The position numbers and the translations under genes were made by a program. From assembly GCA_050847315.1 (NCBI GenBank), contig CP193791.1: DNA of 64,000 bases. One strand, written 5' to 3'. Of the stretch, positions 59,391 through 64,000 are shown piece by piece. The first letter of the stretch is position 1, and each line of letters opens with the position of its first letter. The stretch comes from Cedecea sp000277545 (GTDB lineage Bacteria; Pseudomonadota; Gammaproteobacteria; Enterobacterales; Enterobacteriaceae). The notes below the pieces were generated by a model. It did no database searches. It saw only the letters and a program-made list of their open reading frames with translations, and was not told where the DNA came from.

Positions 59391-60101
59391 TCAATAATAC
59401 TCCACCGTATTTTTAATGGTGTAACGGTCCACCTTTGGCGGCGTGACGGAATCATCCGTCATTTCCAGATCGCAGGACAGCGAGTTGAAATGGCGGTCAT
59501 AGTCACAGCTTTGCTTTGCGACCCCGATGATTTTGCCGTTCAGGCTGGTTGTCGCGCTGTAATCCAGCTTTTTCTTTTTATCGACACCCGCTTTCGCCAC
59601 GATGGCAAGCTCGCTGTCTTTCGATTTGGTGATTTTCCCCAGCGGATAGCCTTCGCTGTCGTACTTATAGGTCACCAGCACATCTTTGCCTTTGGCGGCG
59701 GTCACAAAGTCGTTGTCGTCGGTGTCGTAGCTGATGCCCGCGGCAGGCAGTTCAGCAAGCTGGCATTTCCCCTGCAGCCGAACGCGTTTTTCAAGGCTGA
59801 CCGCATCAACATAGTAGTTTGCATCGAGCGTCAGCGATGCCCCGCTGTTGTTCTCCAGATCGTGAAATTCCAGCGTGTCGAAGCAGCCTTCTTCCGACAG
59901 CGTACCGCTGACCCTTTTCAAAACCTGACCTTTGTCGTTCATCAGCGTCTGGCTAAAATCCTTTACCGGGCCGCGCATCGGATCGAAATCAAATTCGTTA
60001 GAAAAACTGGCCATTTCCGGCGTGTACGCCTGCGGCGACGTCGAGTTATCGCAGCCTACAAGGCTCAAAACCAGCGCACCGAGGGTAATGATTTTCTTCA
60101 C
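59391..60101 (-). CDS. ynfC: YnfC lipoprotein
   Basis: A 236-residue lipoprotein, the same length as E. coli YnfC. A GTG start at 60101 behind AGGAGAG opens a signal with lipobox 'LVGCD' (lipidated Cys near residue 17). 'YTPEMASFSNEFDFDPMRGPVKDFSQTLM', 'VSGTLSEEGCFDTLE' and the ending 'YTIKNTVEYY' match YnfC. The function is unknown. It is divergent from ynfD. Confidence 0.92.
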   Translation of the reverse strand: MKKIITLGALVLSLVGCDNSTSPQAYTPEMASFSNEFDFDPMRGPVKDFSQTLMNDKGQVLKRVSGTLSEEGCFDTLEFHDLENNSGASLTLDANYYVDAVSLEKRVRLQGKCQLAELPAAGISYDTDDNDFVTAAKGKDVLVTYKYDSEGYPLGKITKSKDSELAIVAKAGVDKKKKLDYSATTSLNGKIIGVAKQSCDYDRHFNSLSCDLEMTDDSVTPPKVDRYTIKNTVEYY

Positions 60102-60207
60102 GTTTTGCCGCTCTCCTGTTTTTATGTCATAACATGATATAAGCAAATACAACACTTTACACTAAAAGCGCTATTCTTAACGTTCAACTCAACATAAGGA
60201 AGAGATG

Positions 60208-60480
60208 ATGAAACGTACCGTTTGGTTAAGCACGATACTGCTGATCGCTGCCGCACCGGCGTTGGCCGCACAGGGCAGTTGCGAAAAAGTGAAAGCGGAT
60301 ATTCAGCAGAAAATTGTCAATAACGGCGTGCCTGAGTCAGGTTTCTCGCTCACTATCGTACCTAACGATCAGGCAGACAAAGCCGGCGGCCAGGTCGTCG
60401 GCCACTGTGCGAACGACACGCAAAAAATCGTTTATACCCGTATCGCGGGCGGTGCTGCGCCGGAAAATGAACCGCAATAA
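60208..60480 (+). CDS. ynfD: YnfD (DUF1161) periplasmic protein
   Basis: A 90-residue secreted protein: signal peptide ending near 'ALAA', then 'GSCEKVKADIQQKIVNNGVPESGFSLTIVPNDQADKAGGQVVGHCANDTQKIVYTR', the entire DUF1161 core with two cysteines likely disulphide-linked. The function is unknown. The second of two ATGs (60205, 60208) is better spaced from AAGGA. A GC-rich hairpin follows. Confidence 0.9.
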   Translation: MKRTVWLSTILLIAAAPALAAQGSCEKVKADIQQKIVNNGVPESGFSLTIVPNDQADKAGGQVVGHCANDTQKIVYTRIAGGAAPENEPQ

Positions 60481-60486
60481 TCCCCT

Positions 60487-60510
60487 GCAGGGTGCCGGGC
60501 ACCCTGCTTT
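60487..60510 (+). terminator. ynfD terminator
   Basis: GCAGGGTGC-CGG-GCACCCTGC followed by TTTCC, six bases after the ynfD stop. Confidence 0.65.
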
Positions 60511-60686
60511 CCTTCATCTATTTCCCCTCATCCACCTCAACTTTGACTGGCGTTAATAACGTCTACTCCTAATTAAGTAACACTCTTCCCCCGAGCGCCC
60601 CCTGACGGGCAGCCTCAGCAATCACCGAACCACAAAAAATACAAATAATAACGTCTTCCACACGACAAAAAGTCATGGAGAGAGCG

Positions 60687-63128
60687 ATGTCGAACCTCAA
60701 TCATCCAGGCGGGATTAGCCGCCGCAGCCTGGTAAAATCATCAGCCATTGGCGGCCTGGCCCTCGCCGCAGGCGGCATTTCGCTGCCTTTTGGTATGCGC
60801 AGCGCCGCGGCCGCGGTTGCCGACGCCCTGTCGCCGGAAAATAAAGACAAAGTTGTCTGGGGAGCCTGCTCGGTTAACTGCGGCAGCCGCTGCGCCCTGC
60901 GGCTGCACGTTCGCGACGAAGAGGTTTACTGGGTTGAAACTGACAATACCGGGCTGGACACCTATGGCGACCACCAGGTTCGCGCCTGCCTGCGCGGGCG
61001 CTCCATCCGCCGCAGGATCAACCACCCGGAACGCCTGAATTATCCGATGAAGCGCGTGGGCAAACGGGGCGAAGGTAAATTTGAACGCATCAGCTGGGAC
61101 GAAGCGCTGGAGATTGTCAGCCACAGCCTGAAGCAGACCGTTGAAAAATATGGCAACGAAGCGGTCTACATTAATTACTCATCCGGCGTGGTTGGCGGGA
61201 ATATCACCCGCTCTTCCCCTTACGCCTCGCTGGTCGCCAGGCTGATGAACTGCTACGGCGGTTTTCTGAGCCACTACGGTACCTACAGCACCGCCCAAAT
61301 TGCCTGCGCCATGCCGTACACCTACGGCAGCAATGACGGCAACAGCACTTCGGATATCGAAAACAGTAAACTGGTCGTCCTGTTCGGCAATAATCCAGCA
61401 GAAACGAGGATGAGCGGCGGCGGTATCACTTATTACCTTGAACAGGCTCGCGAACGTTCCAACGCCCGCATGATCGTTATCGACCCGCGTTACACCGATA
61501 CTGCGGCAGGCCGGGAAGATGAATGGATCCCTATTCGCCCCGGAACGGATGCCGCGCTCGTGGCCGGGCTTGCCCACGTCATGATTAGCGAAAATCTGGT
61601 CGACCAGACCTTCCTGGATAAATACTGCGTCGGCTATGACGAGACAACCCTGCCCGCCGATGCCCCACGCAACGGTCACTACAAAGCCTATATTTTAGGT
61701 GAAGGCGATGACGGGACAGAGAAAACGCCGCACTGGGCCTCCCGGATAACCGGTATTCCGGTGGACAGAATCATCAAGCTGGCGCGAGAGATTGCGGGTG
61801 CAAAACCCGCTTATATTGCCCAAGGCTGGGGGCCGCAGCGCCAGGCCAACGGCGAGTTGACCTCACGGGCCATCGCCATGCTGCCGATCCTCACCGGCAA
61901 CGTGGGGATTAACGGTGGCAACAGCGGCGCGCGTGAATCCACCTATACCATCACCATTGAACGTATGCCGGTGCTGGAAAACCCGGTCAAAACGCAGATT
62001 TCCTGCTTCAGCTGGACGGACGCCATCACTCGCGGCCCCGAAATGACGGCCAAACGAGACGGCGTGCGCGGGAAAGAGAAGTTGGACGTGCCGATCAAGT
62101 TCATCTGGAACTATGCCGGCAACACGATTATTAACCAGCATTCCGACATCAATAAAACCCACGCCATTTTGCAGGATGATAAGCAGTGCGAAATGATTGT
62201 GGTGATCGAGAACTTTATGACTTCGTCGGCGAAATACGCCGATATCCTGCTGCCGGACCTGATGACCGTCGAGCAGGAGGACATTATTCCTAACGATTAC
62301 GCCGGTAATATGGGCTACCTGATTTTCATCCAGCCCGCCACCGCGCCTAAGTTTGAGCGCAAGTCTATCTACTGGATGATGAGCGAAGTGGCTAAACGCT
62401 TGGGCGACGAGGTGCATCAGGCCTTCACGGAAGGACGAACCCAGCGCGAGTGGCTGCAATATCTGTACGCGAAAATGCTGGAGAAAGACCCGGCGCTGCC
62501 TGCTTATGAAGATCTGCGGGCGATGGGTATTTACAAGCGTAAAGATCCGGCTGGCCATTTTGTGGCTTACAAAAAATTCCGCGAAGATCCTCAGGCCAAC
62601 CCACTCAAAACGCCGTCCGGGAAAATTGAAATCTACTCCAGCAAGCTTGCCGGAATTGCCGCCAGCTGGGAGCTGGAAAAAGATGAAACCATCAGTCCAC
62701 TGCCGGTGTATGCCTCGACGTTTGAAGGCTGGGACTCTCCGCAGCGCAGCGAGTTTCCCCTCCAGCTGTTTGGTTTCCACTACAAATCCAGGACCCACTC
62801 AACCTACGGCAACATTGACGTCCTGCAGGCCGCCGCGCGTCAGGAAGTCTGGATTAATCCACTCGACGCAAAACGTCGCGGCATTGCCAACGGCGACAAA
62901 GTCAGCGTGTTTAACGGGCGCGGTGAAGTGCATATTGAGGCGAAGGTCACCCCGCGCATCATGCCTGGCGTTGCCGCTATGGGCCAGGGCGCCTGGCATG
63001 ACGCCAACATGAACGGCGACCGCATTGACCACGGCGCCTGCATTAATACGCTAACCACGCACCGCCCTTCACCGCTGGCAAAAGGCAACCCCCAGCATAC
63101 CAATCTGGTTGAAATTAAGAAGATTTAA
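60687..63128 (+). CDS. ynfE: YnfE, Tat-exported DMSO-reductase-like molybdoenzyme
   Basis: An 813-residue DmsA-family catalytic subunit. The Tat signal 'GISRRSLVKSSAIGGLALAAGG' is near the start; the Fe-S segment is 'WGACSVNCGSRCALRLH' with the fourth Cys in 'RACLRGRSIRRR'; the body matches E. coli YnfE closely to the end 'KGNPQHTNLVEIKKI'. It uses a molybdopterin guanine dinucleotide cofactor and in E. coli is linked to selenate reduction. The B (ynfG) and C (ynfH) subunits and ynfF are missing; dmsD follows directly. GGAGAGAG precedes the ATG. Confidence 0.93.
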   Translation: MSNLNHPGGISRRSLVKSSAIGGLALAAGGISLPFGMRSAAAAVADALSPENKDKVVWGACSVNCGSRCALRLHVRDEEVYWVETDNTGLDTYGDHQVRACLRGRSIRRRINHPERLNYPMKRVGKRGEGKFERISWDEALEIVSHSLKQTVEKYGNEAVYINYSSGVVGGNITRSSPYASLVARLMNCYGGFLSHYGTYSTAQIACAMPYTYGSNDGNSTSDIENSKLVVLFGNNPAETRMSGGGITYYLEQARERSNARMIVIDPRYTDTAAGREDEWIPIRPGTDAALVAGLAHVMISENLVDQTFLDKYCVGYDETTLPADAPRNGHYKAYILGEGDDGTEKTPHWASRITGIPVDRIIKLAREIAGAKPAYIAQGWGPQRQANGELTSRAIAMLPILTGNVGINGGNSGARESTYTITIERMPVLENPVKTQISCFSWTDAITRGPEMTAKRDGVRGKEKLDVPIKFIWNYAGNTIINQHSDINKTHAILQDDKQCEMIVVIENFMTSSAKYADILLPDLMTVEQEDIIPNDYAGNMGYLIFIQPATAPKFERKSIYWMMSEVAKRLGDEVHQAFTEGRTQREWLQYLYAKMLEKDPALPAYEDLRAMGIYKRKDPAGHFVAYKKFREDPQANPLKTPSGKIEIYSSKLAGIAASWELEKDETISPLPVYASTFEGWDSPQRSEFPLQLFGFHYKSRTHSTYGNIDVLQAAARQEVWINPLDAKRRGIANGDKVSVFNGRGEVHIEAKVTPRIMPGVAAMGQGAWHDANMNGDRIDHGACINTLTTHRPSPLAKGNPQHTNLVEIKKI

Positions 63129-63135
63129 GCGTGAT

Positions 63136-63198
63136 GGCAAAGGCTTATCGCTTTGCCTGTATTCACCCGGCTCCAGCGACGTGTAGCGGAGCCGGGTG
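63136..63198 (+). repeat. Two adjacent hairpins between ynfE and dmsD
   Basis: GGCAAAG/CTTTGCC (63136-63157) and an 11-bp perfect stem CACCCGGCTCC/GGAGCCGGGTG (63164-63198) occupy the place where ynfF, ynfG and ynfH lie in E. coli. They may be REP-like and could mark the deletion junction. Confidence 0.6.
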
Positions 63199-63218
63199 CC
63201 CGACGAAAAGGAATGAAA

Positions 63219-63845
63219 ATGCTCTCTGAACAACAACGCCTGTCGGCGATAGCCCTTAGCGGCCGGGTGCTCGGAGCCCTGTTTTATCATGCCCCCAACC
63301 ACCCGGACAGCGCCGCGCTGATGGCGATGCTTGCCGCACCGGACTGGGTGAGCGAATGGCCGTTCCAGACCCCAACGCTGGCGGCAGTTGCGCCTCTCAT
63401 GACTGCAGGCCTGGCGGATCAGGCCACGCCGATAAACGAAGAGTTCCAGCGCCTGTTCATCGGCCCTTATGCGCTGCCGGCCCCGCCGTGGGGCTCGGTC
63501 TATCTCGACAAAGAAAATGTGCTGTTTGGCGACTCGCTGCTTGAGCTTCGCCAGTGGATGCGGACCCAAGGCTTTGCCCCACAGACGGAACAAAACGAGC
63601 CTGAAGATCATTTTGGCTTAATGCTGATGCTGGCGGCCTGGCTGGCCGACCAGGGGCAGCGGCAGCCGTTGGATGAGCTGCTGGCCTGGCATCTGCTGCC
63701 CTGGGCCGAACGTTATCTGAGCCTGTTTACCGAAAACACAGCGAATGATTTCTATCGTGGCCTGGGCGAGCTGGCAAAACTGACCCTCTCAGGCTGGCAA
63801 AACGGCATGTTGATGCCCGTCGCCAGCAAAGAACTGCATTTCTAA
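63219..63845 (+). CDS. dmsD: Tat proofreading chaperone DmsD
   Basis: A 208-residue all-helical TorD/DmsD-family chaperone that binds the twin-arginine signal of DmsA/YnfE and holds it until the cofactor is inserted. 'LSGRVLGALFYHAPN', 'INEEFQRLFIGPYALPAPPWGSVYLDKENVLFG', 'EPEDHFGLMLMLAAWLAD' and 'WHLLPWAERYLSLF' are diagnostic. ATG 63219 is 6 bases from AAGGA; an ATG at 63213 is too close. Its only visible client here is YnfE. Confidence 0.93.
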   Translation: MLSEQQRLSAIALSGRVLGALFYHAPNHPDSAALMAMLAAPDWVSEWPFQTPTLAAVAPLMTAGLADQATPINEEFQRLFIGPYALPAPPWGSVYLDKENVLFGDSLLELRQWMRTQGFAPQTEQNEPEDHFGLMLMLAAWLADQGQRQPLDELLAWHLLPWAERYLSLFTENTANDFYRGLGELAKLTLSGWQNGMLMPVASKELHF

Positions 63846-63856
63846 GAATCCTGGGC

Positions 63857-63894
63857 TTTCAGGAAGCCGGACGCATCCGGTTTCCTGAAAAAAC
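63857..63894 (+). terminator. dmsD intrinsic terminator
   Basis: A 15-bp near-perfect stem (TTTCAGGAAGCCGGA / TCCGGTTTCCTGAAA, one G-T pair) lies 12 bases after the dmsD stop and is followed by AAAA. On the opposite strand it would have a T-run. Nothing further is recognisable from 63895 to the window end. Confidence 0.65.
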
Positions 63895-64000
63895 GAGGAT
63901 TTCTGCACTCCGTGAATGTGACAACGTCACCTTGCGTTAACATTTTTAAGACAAATCTTTACTTTTCATCCACAGGCCAGATGCCATAAGGCCTGAGCAT

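Noticed and set aside
60542..60560. FNR-like site upstream of ynfE
   Set aside because: TTGACTGGCGTTAA has too many mismatches to the FNR consensus to be called, although anaerobic control of ynfE is expected.
61863..62798. 311-codon open frame antisense to ynfE
   Set aside because: It lies inside a fully conserved molybdoenzyme gene and has no plausible product.

Overview
The window is chromosomal DNA of a member of the Enterobacteriaceae, probably of the Enterobacter/Cedecea/Leclercia type. Many genes read as close relatives of E. coli genes: ydfZ, tam, dcp, ydfG, ynfA, ynfB, speG, ynfC, ynfD, ynfE, dmsD, cybB, ydcF, hrpA, azoR, paaX, paaY, frmR, frmA and katG. In E. coli most of these lie around the replication-terminus half of the map. 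Here the core blocks are shuffled and separated by accessory modules. The genus cannot be settled from sequence reading alone. I see no rRNA, tRNA or CRISPR array.

Layout. 1-2.6 kb: RcnB-like protein, a possible orphan MafI-type immunity gene, an exported alpha/beta hydrolase, and ydfZ behind an FNR-type promoter. 2.6-10.8 kb: tam, an aldehyde dehydrogenase with an AraC regulator, a PACE efflux pump with a divergent LysR regulator, LysE exporter, thioesterase, nucleotide-binding ATPase, queH and a methyltransferase. 11-19.5 kb: conserved dcp/ydfG, ynfA, ynfB, speG, katG, and frmRA with its operator. 19.5-20.8 kb: an AT-rich decay zone holding an internally deleted IS3-type remnant, a small membrane protein and a start-less open frame. 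20.8-23.3 kb: RibD-like reductase, GlxA-like regulator and a divergent SDR.

23.3-29.7 kb is the most interesting block. A long, near-ideal Fur palindrome precedes a ChaN-type lipoprotein, a dedicated TonB, a signal-peptide-bearing oligopeptidase B-like S9 protease and a TonB-dependent receptor. The arrangement suggests iron-regulated capture, import and proteolytic processing of a peptide ligand. It parallels the Fus ferredoxin system in logic but uses a different protease class.

29.7-42.5 kb: SDR/AraC pair, cybB, ydcF, a FosA domain fused to a GNAT acetyltransferase, a VF530 protein, a chemoreceptor, a PAS-GGDEF-EAL protein, small regulators, a YdeP-type molybdoenzyme and an O-methyltransferase. 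42.5-48.9 kb: hrpA/azoR and paaXY without the paa catabolic operon beside them. 49-53.2 kb: a GH5 glycosidase and a sensor kinase/response regulator/periplasmic protein set resembling Vibrio VxrABC. 53.2-59.3 kb: a ketose PTS locus (DeoR, PfkB kinase; divergent class II aldolase, PfkB kinase, EIIBC, EIIA-HPr) of D-tagatose-pathway type, with four copies of a putative DeoR operator motif. 59.4-64 kb: ynfC, ynfD, ynfE and dmsD, with ynfF, ynfG and ynfH missing.
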